A stretch of DNA of 64,000 nucleotides from Microlunatus kandeliicorticis (GTDB taxonomy: Bacteria; Actinomycetota; Actinomycetes; Propionibacteriales; Propionibacteriaceae), in assembly GCF_014137855.1 (NCBI RefSeq), contig NZ_JACGWT010000001.1:62001-126000 (forward strand), written 5' to 3'. How positions within the stretch are numbered: position 1 is the first letter of the stretch; every line of letters starts with the position of its first letter. Positions 35,695 through 43,078 of this stretch are shown piece after piece. The notes under the pieces are model-generated. The model was not told the origin of the DNA, did not search any database, and saw nothing but the letters and a program-made list of their open reading frames with translations. A program made the translations under genes and the position numbers.

Positions 35695-36896
35695 GAGCGG
35701 GATCGCGGCACGAGGCGAGACAACACCGTGGCCCGGTGCTCGGCCTGCTCGTCGCGGCGGTGGCTCTCGCTGTCGTCGTAGCGTTGCTTCTTGCGCTGCT
35801 GGCAACCGGGCGTCTGACGTTGGCTGGATCCGGTCCGTCGAGCGGCTCGAGGAGCGGCGGTGATGCCAGTTCGCCCGCTCCGACGGCCGAGCCCACACCG
35901 CGGAACGTCCAGGACGCCGGACGATCCTTTCTTCGCGGCTATGTCGATCCGGACGGTCGCGTGGTCCGGCGAGACCAGGGCGGGGACACGGTCAGTGAGG
36001 GGCAGGCCTATGCCATGTTGATTGCCGTAGGGCTCGGGGATCGCGAGGCCTTCGCGCGGGTGTGGGACTGGACGCGGATGCACTTGCTCCGCCCCGACGG
36101 CACGCTGAGCTGGCGTTGGCAGGACGGACGCGTGCAGGACGCCGAATCGGCCTCGGACGCCGATCTCGACGCCGCGCGCGCCCTGGTCCTGGCCGGCGCG
36201 CGCTTCGGCCAGCCGAACTGGACCCAGGCAGGAACGCAGCTCGGAAAGGCCGTGCTCAACGTCGAGACGGTCCGCACCTCACTCGGCCTGGTGCTCACGG
36301 CGGGAAGCTGGGCTGGGCAACAGCCGTACGCCTACAACCCCAGCTACGCCTCGCCGGTGGCCTACGCCGTGCTGGAGCGCGCGACCGGCGACGCCCGCTG
36401 GAAGCAGCTCGCCGCCGGGAGTCGGGCCGCCACCGCAGGCATCCTGGACAAGACCGACCTACCGCCGGACTGGGCACAGATCCACGCCGACGGAGCGGTG
36501 GATCCGATGCCCGGCGCCGCTGGACGGGGCAACGACGGCGTGCGCTACAGCTACGACGCAGCCCGGCTCCCGATCCGCTATGCCGAGTCCTGTGACGATG
36601 CCGATGTCGCCCAGGCTGCGGCGTTGTCCGGGCCCCTGGAGCGATTCGGCGGGACGCCGGCCGCCCGCGATCTCGGCGGCCGCCCGCTCACCGCCGAGGG
36701 GTCACCGGTGGCCGCTGTCGGCCAGGCCGCGGCCCTCGCCGCCGGCGGAGACGACGAGGGAGCGCGTCGAGCCCTGCTCAGGGCCGACGACTTGGCGCAG
36801 CGCGATCCGACTTACTACGGCGCGGCCTGGGACGCGCTGGGCCGGATGATGCTCGAGCAGAACGTCCTCGGCGGCTGCGGGCGGCTCGAGTCATGA
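35691..36896 (+). CDS. Membrane-anchored glycoside hydrolase family 8 (endoglucanase-like)
   Basis: A 401-residue enzyme with one N-terminal membrane anchor (residues about 16-38), a Ser/Pro linker, and an (alpha/alpha)6-barrel GH8 domain. The acid Glu103 lies in TVSEGQAYAMLIAVGLGD and the second acidic pair in SASDADLDAARALVLAG. Relatives such as BcsZ trim nascent beta-1,4-glucan, so pairing with a processive GT2 synthase implies glycan editing outside the membrane. Coupled by ATGA at both ends. Confidence 0.88.
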   Translation: MRAGSRHEARQHRGPVLGLLVAAVALAVVVALLLALLATGRLTLAGSGPSSGSRSGGDASSPAPTAEPTPRNVQDAGRSFLRGYVDPDGRVVRRDQGGDTVSEGQAYAMLIAVGLGDREAFARVWDWTRMHLLRPDGTLSWRWQDGRVQDAESASDADLDAARALVLAGARFGQPNWTQAGTQLGKAVLNVETVRTSLGLVLTAGSWAGQQPYAYNPSYASPVAYAVLERATGDARWKQLAAGSRAATAGILDKTDLPPDWAQIHADGAVDPMPGAAGRGNDGVRYSYDAARLPIRYAESCDDADVAQAAALSGPLERFGGTPAARDLGGRPLTAEGSPVAAVGQAAALAAGGDDEGARRALLRADDLAQRDPTYYGAAWDALGRMMLEQNVLGGCGRLES

Positions 36897-37570
36897 CCGC
36901 GCGTCCTCGGCTCCGCCAGACCTCCAGCTCGGCCGAGCGCGGTCGGGGCGTGCTGGCGGCCGTGCTGGTGGCATTCGTAGTGACGCTCGCCGGCTGCGGC
37001 ACCTCCGAAGCACCGACGAGCGGCGCACCGACTCCGGTCGCGACGTCGTCCGTCCCGTCGCCGACCTCGTCGGCACCGACGTCGCCGGCGCCCTCCGGTC
37101 CGGCTCCGCTGCCGAAGGAACGTCAGGTCTCTGTCACGTCCGTGCGCATCGGATCGATCGGTCTGAAGACGGCGAGCCTGGAAAAGCTCGCCCTCCTGAG
37201 CAATGGTGAGCTCGCTGCGCCAAAGAACCCGGATCGTGCGGGTTGGTTCGCCGGCGGAACCGTGCCGGGACAGGTCGGTCCCGCGGTGATCGCCGGCCAT
37301 ATCGATTCGAAGACCGGTCCGGCTGTGTTCTTCGAGTTGAGACTGGTCAGCAAGGGCGATCAGATCAAGGTCGGACTCTCCGACGGGAGGACGGTCACGT
37401 TCAGGGTCGACCGCGTGATCACGACGGCCAAGAAGGGCTTCCCGACGGACGAGGTGTTCGGCCCAACACCTGACGCGGAACTCCGGCTGATCACGTGCGG
37501 CGGACCCTACGACCGGACCGTGCAGAGCTACCTGGACAACACCATCGTGTTCGCCACCCGCCTGAACTGA
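36893..37570 (+). CDS. Class F sortase with lipobox
   Basis: A 225-residue transpeptidase. The signal ends in LAGC (Cys35), a lipobox, so it is predicted to be a lipoprotein, followed by a Ser/Pro/Thr linker (36-72). The sortase barrel has His135 in VIAGHIDSKTG and the nucleophile Cys202 in RLITCGGPYDR, with Arg208 or Arg223 as third residue. It should attach the DUF4397 protein to the wall or to the glycan made by this operon. Last gene of the operon. Confidence 0.92.
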   Translation: MTARPRLRQTSSSAERGRGVLAAVLVAFVVTLAGCGTSEAPTSGAPTPVATSSVPSPTSSAPTSPAPSGPAPLPKERQVSVTSVRIGSIGLKTASLEKLALLSNGELAAPKNPDRAGWFAGGTVPGQVGPAVIAGHIDSKTGPAVFFELRLVSKGDQIKVGLSDGRTVTFRVDRVITTAKKGFPTDEVFGPTPDAELRLITCGGPYDRTVQSYLDNTIVFATRLN

Positions 37571-38010
37571 GTCGTTTTCTGAACGGGGTTCGGGTCGGGG
37601 CGCGATGCGCTCCGGGTGCCAAGGAGGGTAGAACCTGAGATTGATCCAGACGGCAGACCGTGGCCGCGATCATCGTCTAGCCATGGATTATGTGATATAC
37701 GTCACACTGAGTGATCCGCGTCGTCCACCGACAGTCGCGACGGCGCGCGGAAGCGTCTCAGTCCACTGGCGTCCATAGCAGGTCGGCGATGTGCACTGAG
37801 GTCCATAGACGTCGCGGTCTGGAAGCGTGTGAACGCAGACAAGAGTCGTCGGTTCGTCGGTGTCGCGGTCTGAGGTGAGCCTCGTGTTGACGAGCGTGTC
37901 GGTTGGGCGTGGTATTACTGAGACAGGCGTTCCCAAGAAATGGCTAACGGGTCGGAATGGCTCGGCCGAGGGGCGCTGGTAAGTGCGACCGTGATGGCTA
38001 ACGGGTTGGA
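37571..38010. other. Gene-free region upstream of the replication gene, with direct repeats
   Basis: Holds the CRP/GlxR-like site (37691-37706), GTCGCGGTCTG twice (about 37811 and 37862) and an imperfect 35-bp direct repeat (37940-37976 and 37994-38028) whose second copy contains the rep start codon. TTGACG (37887-37892) and TATTAC (37913-37918) form a weak promoter with a 20-nt spacer. A leftward frame here looks spurious. Confidence 0.5.
37691..37706. promoter_or_regulatory. CRP/GlxR-type operator
   Basis: TGTGATATACGTCACA matches the actinobacterial CRP/GlxR consensus TGTGANNTANNTCACA at every fixed position. It lies 120 bp after the sortase stop and about 305 bp before the rep start, so its regulated gene is unclear. 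Confidence 0.6.
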
Positions 38011-39248
38011 ATGGCCCGGCTGAGGCGCACAGCAATCGATGTACTCGAACCTTCCCGCTCGGCTGCGGTGCCGCGGATCACCGCGGAGATGGCGCACGAG
38101 CTGGCGGTGGCGCAGAAGGTGTGCGTGCGTCCGCTGGTCCGGCGGGTCATCGACCAGGTCGACGGCACCGAATCGAAGGTCGCGCTGCCGTGCAACAGCA
38201 CGCGGGAGGATGTGTGCCCGTCGTGCGCGGACAAGAACCGCCGGCTGCGCATGCAGCAGTGCGCCGAAGGCTGGCACCGCACAGACGACCCCGAACGCCT
38301 GGTGTTAGCCGATGCCGAGACTCTCCACCAGTTCGACGATGATGCTGGCGACCAGGTCGAGGATGAGGGCGCCCGGCGGGTGCGGTCGACGCGTCGGCGT
38401 GATGATGTGCCGGATTTGCCGCGGGTGCCGTGTGAGGACCGGACTGTCGGTCGGGCGTTTGAGACTCCGGACGGCAAGATCTACCGGCCCTCGATGTTCC
38501 TGACCCTGACGATGCCGTCCTACGGGCCGGTCAAGGCCAACGGAACACCGCTGGATCCGAGCAGCTACAACTATCGGCGGGCGGCGTTGGATGCGTTGCA
38601 TTTCCCGAAGCTGGTGGATCGGTTCTGGCAGCACGTCCGCGGCTGCGCCGGCTACAGGGTCCAGTACTTCGCTGCCGTCGAACCTCAGAAGCGCCTGGCT
38701 CCGCATCTCCATGCCGCGGTCCGCGGTGCGATCCCGCGCAGCTTGTTGCGGCAGATCATGAAGGCCACCTATGCCCAGGTGTGGTGGCCGGCCCTCGACC
38801 GACCGGTTTACGTCCACCGATGCGAACTGGCTGCATTACGGCATCCAACCCAAGAATCCTGGCCCCGGCCTGCGGGCCGGTGACTGCAGCTCGAAGGCAC
38901 ACGACCGGGAACACCTCGGCTTGGGCGGCCGGCGGGTGCTGGTGTCACGTCAGTGGTCACAAAACGCTGCAGGAACATAAAGTTGACCGGGCCACCGTCG
39001 TCCGCGAAGCCCTTCTCAACTCCGGCATCGTGGCGCCGGGGATCGAACGACTCGCCGCCACGGTCACCCTTCCCGACGGGTCTCCACGGTTCGTCTGGAC
39101 CGACACCCGCCCGGATCCGATTACCTACGCCCGCATCATCCTCGAATCCGTTCTCGAGCGGTCGCGCTGGCGCGCGCAGTACGAGCAAGCGAAGCAACAG
39201 CAGGTCGGGGAAACCCATTCAGCAACCGACGGCGACCCGGACGGCTGA
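38011..39248 (+). pseudogene. RepSA-like replication initiator, broken by internal deletion and frameshift
   Basis: Residues from ATG 38011 match the RepSA/pSAM2-type initiator: zinc-ribbon-like CPSCADKNRRLRMQQCAEGW and the rolling-circle HUH-like EPQKRLAPHLHAAVRG. At about 38815 the frame shifts and a middle block well over 100 residues long is missing; it resumes as NWLHYGIQPKNPGPGL and REHLGLGGRRVLVSRQWS. A second shift near 38957 leads to KTLQEHKVDRATVVREAL and YARIILESVLERSRWRAQYE, the normal C-terminus. The intact gene would be about 500 residues or more. Excised DNA should therefore not replicate by this protein. Confidence 0.82.
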
Positions 39249-39275
39249 CATCGACTAGGTCACCTCGGCGTCTGC

Positions 39276-39410
39276 TTCGGCCTCCCCGACCACTGCGAAG
39301 TCTGGTCTCCGACCGGCTGGTCAAGGGTGAGCGAAGCGAATCCATCGGACACGAAGTGCTCTTGACCAGCCGGTCGGAGACCACACCATCACCAACTCGG
39401 GGAGGCCGAA
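39276..39410. repeat. Nested perfect inverted repeats (135 bp), candidate origin or cruciform
   Basis: Inner arms 39304-39325 and 39361-39382 are exact 22-bp complements around a 35-nt loop. Outer arms 39276-39289 (TTCGGCCTCCCCGA) and 39397-39410 are exact 14-bp complements. The unpaired segments between inner and outer arms are 14 nt on each side. It sits between the rep remnant and xis. Candidates are a single- or double-strand origin, an oriT or a strong transcription barrier. Confidence 0.85.
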
Positions 39411-39438
39411 CCCGAACCCCACGTGGAAGGAATTGATC

Positions 39439-39636
39439 ATGGCGACGGAACGGATGATGTCTTTGTCTGACCTGTCGGAGCTGCTGGGCGTTCCGCTCAC
39501 GACGCTGTATGCCTGGCGTCATCGAGGTGAGGGGCCGGCTGGGTACCGCATCGGTGGTCATGTTCGGTTCCGCCGGGTTGATGTCGAAGCGTGGCTTGCG
39601 AGCTGCGCTGAGTCTTCTTCCCCGGCTGGTCGTTGA
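39439..39636 (+). CDS. xis: Excisionase, helix-turn-helix (Xis/AlpA-like)
   Basis: A 65-residue MerR-type winged helix: MSLSDLSELLGVPLTTLYAW and GYRIGGHVRFRRVDVEAWL. Such proteins bend DNA at attachment sites and direct the integrase toward excision. ATG 39439 follows GGAAGG. It ends 2 bp before the integrase ATG, the standard xis-int unit of these elements. Confidence 0.9.
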   Translation: MATERMMSLSDLSELLGVPLTTLYAWRHRGEGPAGYRIGGHVRFRRVDVEAWLASCAESSSPAGR

Positions 39637-39638
39637 AC

Positions 39639-40796
39639 ATGGCGCACATCGAGCGTCGGATGGTCGACCAGCGGGAGAGTTCGGGTCGTGTTCGCAAGGT
39701 GGCGCGGTACAAGATCCGTTATCGCGATCATGCAGGTCGCGAGCACAGCGAGACGAAGCGCCGTCTGGTCGACGCCGAACGACGCAAGGCCGAGATCGAG
39801 ACTGAACTGGCCGGCGGGACCTGGCGTGACCCGCGGCGCGGTCAGGTGCGGCTCTCCGATTGGGCGGAGACGTGGGTGGTGACCCGGCATGATCTTCGGG
39901 CGACGACGCGTCAGCGTTTGGAGGTCACGCTGCGGTGTCAGGTCATTCCGAAGTTCGGGCAGGTGCAGCTTGACCGGATTACGAACGCGGCGGTCCGTGT
40001 GTGGGTGGCTGAGATGCTCGACGGTGGCCTCTCGGCAGCGAGCACTCGGAAGGCAGTCTTTGCTCTGCGTCAGTGTCTAGATGCAGCCGTCGCAGATAAT
40101 CGGCTGGCAGTAAACCCGGCCCTGCGGGTGCCATTGCCGTCGGAGCGGGCCAAGGTGCCGCGATTCTTGTCGCAAGACGAGGTCGAGCGGCTGGTCGAGG
40201 CGATGCCGGCGGAGTATCGGGCGCTCGTGCTGGTCGGTGCCTATGCGGGTCTTCGCTGGGGTGAGGCCGCCGGGCTGACGCGGGCTAATGTCGACGTGAT
40301 GCGCTCGCGCATCTTCGTCCGGACGACGGCTGTCGAAGTCGCTGGGACGGTGACGCTCGGGAATGAGCCGAAGACGACGAGGTCGAAGCGGACCGTTCCG
40401 GTAGCTCGGTCGGTGATGCGTCGGATCGATGAACACCTGGCGACCTATGTCGGCGCTGAGGCCGACGCGCTTCTGTTCGTGGCGCCGAGAGGTGGGCCGT
40501 TGTTCCGGTCGTTCGGACGTCAGGTCTGGCATCCGGCGGTCGAGCGTGCTGGCCTTGGCGACGTCACGTTCCACGGCTTGCGGCATAGCTTCGTCGCGAT
40601 CCTGGTGGCCGCCGGCTGCAACGTGCGGGAGGTCTCTGAGTGGGCCGGGCACAACAGGGTCGCCTTCACGCTGACCCGCTACGGCGGCCTGTTCGAGGAC
40701 GGCTCGGACGCCGCCGTGGACCGGCTGGACGAGCTACTGAGCCCGTCGACAGAGGCTCACGGCCAGGTGTCGCGCTTGACGGGTCGGGACGGGTGA
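39639..40796 (+). CDS. int: Tyrosine-family site-specific integrase
   Basis: A 385-residue recombinase that joins element and tRNA attachment sites. N-terminal arm-binding and SAM-like core-binding domains (LSDWAETWVVTRHDLRATTR) precede the catalytic domain with all expected residues: Arg in YAGLRWGEAAGL, Lys in EPKTTRSKRTVPV, HGLRHS, the His of WAGHNRV and the nucleophile Tyr in LTRYGGLFED. It appears intact. It reads toward the tRNA-Glu copy 90 bp downstream; the attP-like core lies there. Confidence 0.95.
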   Translation: MAHIERRMVDQRESSGRVRKVARYKIRYRDHAGREHSETKRRLVDAERRKAEIETELAGGTWRDPRRGQVRLSDWAETWVVTRHDLRATTRQRLEVTLRCQVIPKFGQVQLDRITNAAVRVWVAEMLDGGLSAASTRKAVFALRQCLDAAVADNRLAVNPALRVPLPSERAKVPRFLSQDEVERLVEAMPAEYRALVLVGAYAGLRWGEAAGLTRANVDVMRSRIFVRTTAVEVAGTVTLGNEPKTTRSKRTVPVARSVMRRIDEHLATYVGAEADALLFVAPRGGPLFRSFGRQVWHPAVERAGLGDVTFHGLRHSFVAILVAAGCNVREVSEWAGHNRVAFTLTRYGGLFEDGSDAAVDRLDELLSPSTEAHGQVSRLTGRDG

Positions 40797-40888
40797 TGCG
40801 TCCCGGCTGCGTCCCAGGCGCCGGTCTGGCCGTTCTGGCTGGGCCGGCGTTCCGGCGTTGTGCCTGGTCAGCGGGTGTTTCTGGGTGG

Positions 40889-40961
40889 TATCCCCAACGG
40901 GATTCGAACCCGCGCTGCCGCCTTGAAAGGGCGGTGTCCTAGGCCGCTAGACGATGGGGAC
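40889..40961 (-). tRNA. tRNA-Glu (anticodon TTC)
   Basis: A complete cloverleaf on the minus strand: acceptor GTCCCCA with TGGGGAT, D-arm GTCTAGCGGCCTAGGAC, anticodon arm CCGCC-CTTTCAA-GGCGG, T-arm GCGGG-TTCGAAT-CCCGT, discriminator A. CCA is encoded next (40886-40888). Its 3' half is the island's right attachment site, so that part is supplied by the integrated element. Confidence 0.95.
40891..40932. repeat. Right attachment site (42-bp direct repeat)
   Basis: Identical to 26951-26992 over 42 bp and contained in the functional tRNA-Glu gene. It spans the tRNA from the anticodon stem to the acceptor stem, as usual for tyrosine integrases targeting tRNA 3' ends. Confidence 0.9.
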
Positions 40962-41010
40962 TCGCGACCGGACGACTATAGCCGCCGGGGGCCGCGGGTA
41001 GCCTCGGACG

Positions 41011-41364
41011 ATGTCGCTCGACCTCGCGCCGGAGCAGTTCGACGCCCTCGTCGACCGGGCCCTCGACCAGATCCCGCCCGAGTTCGCCGAGCAGGTCGGC
41101 ACCTGCGTGGTGCTGATCGAGGACGAACCACCGGCCGAGGACCCCGACCTGCTCGGGCTCTACAAGGGTGTCCCGATCACCGAGCGCGGGGCCAACGACG
41201 GCGGGCTGCTGCCCGACCGGATCTACATCTTCCGCAATCCGCTGCTGGAACGCTGCCAGGACATCGACGAGCTGGTGGACGAGATCCGGATCACCGTCGT
41301 CCACGAGGTCGGGCACGCGTTCGGGCTCGACGACGACCGGCTGCACGAGCTCGGCTACGCCTAG
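41011..41364 (+). CDS. Minimal zincin-type metallopeptidase family protein
   Basis: A 117-residue protein with the zinc motif VVHEVGHAFGLDDDRLHELGY (HExxH plus downstream Asp). Related short actinobacterial zincins are known, but their substrate is not. Start ATG 41011 lies exactly 6 nt after TAGCCT (40999-41004) with no ribosome binding site, predicting a leaderless mRNA. It is divergent from the tRNA-Glu gene. Confidence 0.88.
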   Translation: MSLDLAPEQFDALVDRALDQIPPEFAEQVGTCVVLIEDEPPAEDPDLLGLYKGVPITERGANDGGLLPDRIYIFRNPLLERCQDIDELVDEIRITVVHEVGHAFGLDDDRLHELGYA

Positions 41365-41372
41365 CGCTTCGA

Positions 41373-41405
41373 CAGGCTCAGCGGGCGTGGCAGGCTCAGC
41401 GGGCG
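41373..41405. repeat. Two 15-bp direct repeats, REP-like
   Basis: CAGGCTCAGCGGGCG occurs at 41373-41387 and 41391-41405, preceded by GCTTCGA. The GCTTCGACAGGCTCAGC form resembles dispersed intergenic repeats of actinobacteria. It lies between convergent genes. Confidence 0.5.
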
Positions 41406-41415
41406 CTGAGTCGTG

Positions 41416-41727
41416 TCAGCTGATGACGGTGTAGCAGCCGGCGCCGAGCGCGGTGACCACGATTAGGCCGACCGCGGCCAGCGGCAGCCGCCCGTCGGGC
41501 AGCGGGCGGTCCTCGCTCCACGCCGCACTGCCGCGTCGGTAGCGGCGACGACCGAGCGCGAAGACCGCCGCGGTGGTTAGCAGGGCCAGCGCACTCAGCA
41601 CCACCCCGAGCACCGGCGACCGGCCGGCGACCAGCTTGGCCACCACCAGGCTGCAGGCCAGCCCGGAGAGCGCGGTCCGCTGCCAGGCCAGGCCGGTCCG
41701 CTCGGGCTGCGCCCCGCCGTCGCTCAC
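41416..41727 (-). CDS. DUF202 membrane protein
   Basis: A 103-residue, three-helix membrane protein with the DUF202 start pattern ERTGLAWQRTALSGLACSL. Its start overlaps the stop of the second DUF202 gene by 4 nt. Function unknown; DUF202 proteins often occur in tandem, as here. Confidence 0.85.
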   Translation of the reverse strand: MSDGGAQPERTGLAWQRTALSGLACSLVVAKLVAGRSPVLGVVLSALALLTTAAVFALGRRRYRRGSAAWSEDRPLPDGRLPLAAVGLIVVTALGAGCYTVIS

Positions 41728-42107
41728 AGCGCGAGCAGGGTCGCGACCACGGCGAAGACCACGAGGACCGCGGTCAGCGCCGGGATCAGCTTCGAGGACG
41801 GCAGCGGACGTCCGAGCCGCAGCGCGCGCTCGTAGCGCATCCAGGTGACGAACGACCCGACGGCGCTCACCACCCCGCAGGCGATCAGCAGCAGCGAACC
41901 GACCAGCGCGGCCGCCGACGGCCGGCCGGTGAGCTGGGCGTACGCGGTGAGCGCGACCCCGCCGGCCACGAAAGCCAGCGCAGTCCGGACCCAGGCCAGG
42001 AACGTCCGCTCATTCGCGAAGGTGAACCGGGCGTCCGGTTCGCGACCCACCGCGAACACCGACCGTGGCCAGCGGCGGTCGCGCGGCGGCAGGTCGGCGT
42101 CGGTCAC
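41724..42107 (-). CDS. DUF202 (YidH-like) membrane protein
   Basis: A 127-residue, three-helix membrane protein: FTFANERTFLAWVRTALAF is the DUF202 signature, followed by a small loop with RYERALRLGRPLP. GTG 42107 overlaps the EamA gene's stop by 4 nt. It forms a translationally coupled EamA-DUF202-DUF202 operon. Confidence 0.88.
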   Translation of the reverse strand: MTDADLPPRDRRWPRSVFAVGREPDARFTFANERTFLAWVRTALAFVAGGVALTAYAQLTGRPSAAALVGSLLLIACGVVSAVGSFVTWMRYERALRLGRPLPSSKLIPALTAVLVVFAVVATLLAL

Positions 42108-43030
42108 GAGCCGGAGCGTACCGACGACGACCCGGACGGCGTCCCGACGGCGGTCTCCGGCGGGGCGGACGCGCCCCGGCGCGGGCCGAGCTGGCCGAGC
42201 ACCACCGCCACCAGCACCAGGGCGGCCCCGAACAGCTGCAGCCCGTTGAGCCGCTGGCCGAGGAAGATCCAGCCCAACGCCGCCGCGACCACCGGGTTGA
42301 CCAGCCCGAGGAACATCACCGCGCTCGGGCTCAGTCGCTCCAGCGCCCAGAACCACATCCCGTAGCCCACCACGCCGCTGATCAGCCCCAGGTAGACGAA
42401 GCCGCCGATCTCGCGGCCGCTGAGCTGCGCCGGCAGCCCCTCGAAGATCAACACGAACGGGATCAGCGTCACCCCGCCGATCAGGAAGGTCCAGCCGGTC
42501 ATCCCGCGCGCGGTGAACCCGTCCGGCTTGCCCCAGCGCTTGGTCAGCACCGCCGCCGCCGAGAGCATGATCACGCACGACACCATGGCCAGCACGCCCC
42601 AGCCGTCGAGCCGGGCCGACGAGCTGAGCACCAGCAGCGCCACGCCTCCGACCCCGACCAGCCCGGCGATCACCTGGATCGCGCGGATCGGCGTCCGCAG
42701 CAACCAGATCGACAGCACGGCGGTGGCGATCGGTCCGATCGAGTTGATCACCGCCGCCACCCCGCCCGGCAACCGGTAGGCCGCGACGAACAGCAGGGGG
42801 AAGAACGCCGAGGCGTAGAGCACCGACAGCACCGCGAACTTCCACCACCAGCCCCGCGGCGGCAGCTTCGACCCGATCACCAGCACCACCCCGGTGGGCA
42901 GGCTGCGACCGAGTGCGACCAGCAGCGGACGCCCGGGAGGCAGGAAGTCGGTGGTCAGCAGATAGGTGGTGCCGAAGATGATCGGCGTGATCACCCCGAG
43001 GTAGGCGATCCCGCCCCGGCGTTCGCTCAT
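42104..43030 (-). CDS. EamA/DMT family transporter
   Basis: A 308-residue metabolite exporter with ten membrane helices in two EamA repeats: FGTTYLLTTDFLPPGRPLL and PGGVAAVINSIGPIATAVL in the first, GVVGYGMWFWALERLSPSAV and LGWIFLGQRLNGLQLFGA in the second. Substrates of such proteins include amino acids and nucleobases; none can be assigned here. First gene of the coupled operon with two DUF202 genes. Confidence 0.9.
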   Translation of the reverse strand: MSERRGGIAYLGVITPIIFGTTYLLTTDFLPPGRPLLVALGRSLPTGVVLVIGSKLPPRGWWWKFAVLSVLYASAFFPLLFVAAYRLPGGVAAVINSIGPIATAVLSIWLLRTPIRAIQVIAGLVGVGGVALLVLSSSARLDGWGVLAMVSCVIMLSAAAVLTKRWGKPDGFTARGMTGWTFLIGGVTLIPFVLIFEGLPAQLSGREIGGFVYLGLISGVVGYGMWFWALERLSPSAVMFLGLVNPVVAAALGWIFLGQRLNGLQLFGAALVLVAVVLGQLGPRRGASAPPETAVGTPSGSSSVRSGS

Positions 43031-43078
43031 GATCCGATCACCTGCTCAGGCTATGCCGCGCCCGGCGGCTGATCCGGA

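Larger units (their letters stand above)
26951..40932. mobile_element. Integrated mobile island in tRNA-Glu(TTC), decayed AICE-like
   Basis: A perfect 42-bp direct repeat, the tRNA-Glu 3' half, bounds about 13.98 kb. Integrase, excisionase, a RepSA-like replication gene and a large inverted repeat cluster at the right end beside the tRNA, the classic layout of actinomycete integrative elements. The cargo (27375-37570) has lower G+C in places (27375-28325, 37571-38010) and is unrelated to mobility. No FtsK/Tra or Spd-type gene is seen and the replication gene is broken, so self-transfer is unlikely, but the intact int/xis could still excise it. Confidence 0.88.

Noticed and set aside
37688-38035. 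A possible 115-residue minus-strand gene containing the CRP-like site
   Set aside because: No ribosome binding site, no family resemblance, overlaps the rep start and repeats.
38011-38883. A complete 290-residue replication protein
   Set aside because: The last 25 or so residues leave the family and the genuine downstream blocks continue in other frames, so it is a truncated pseudogene.
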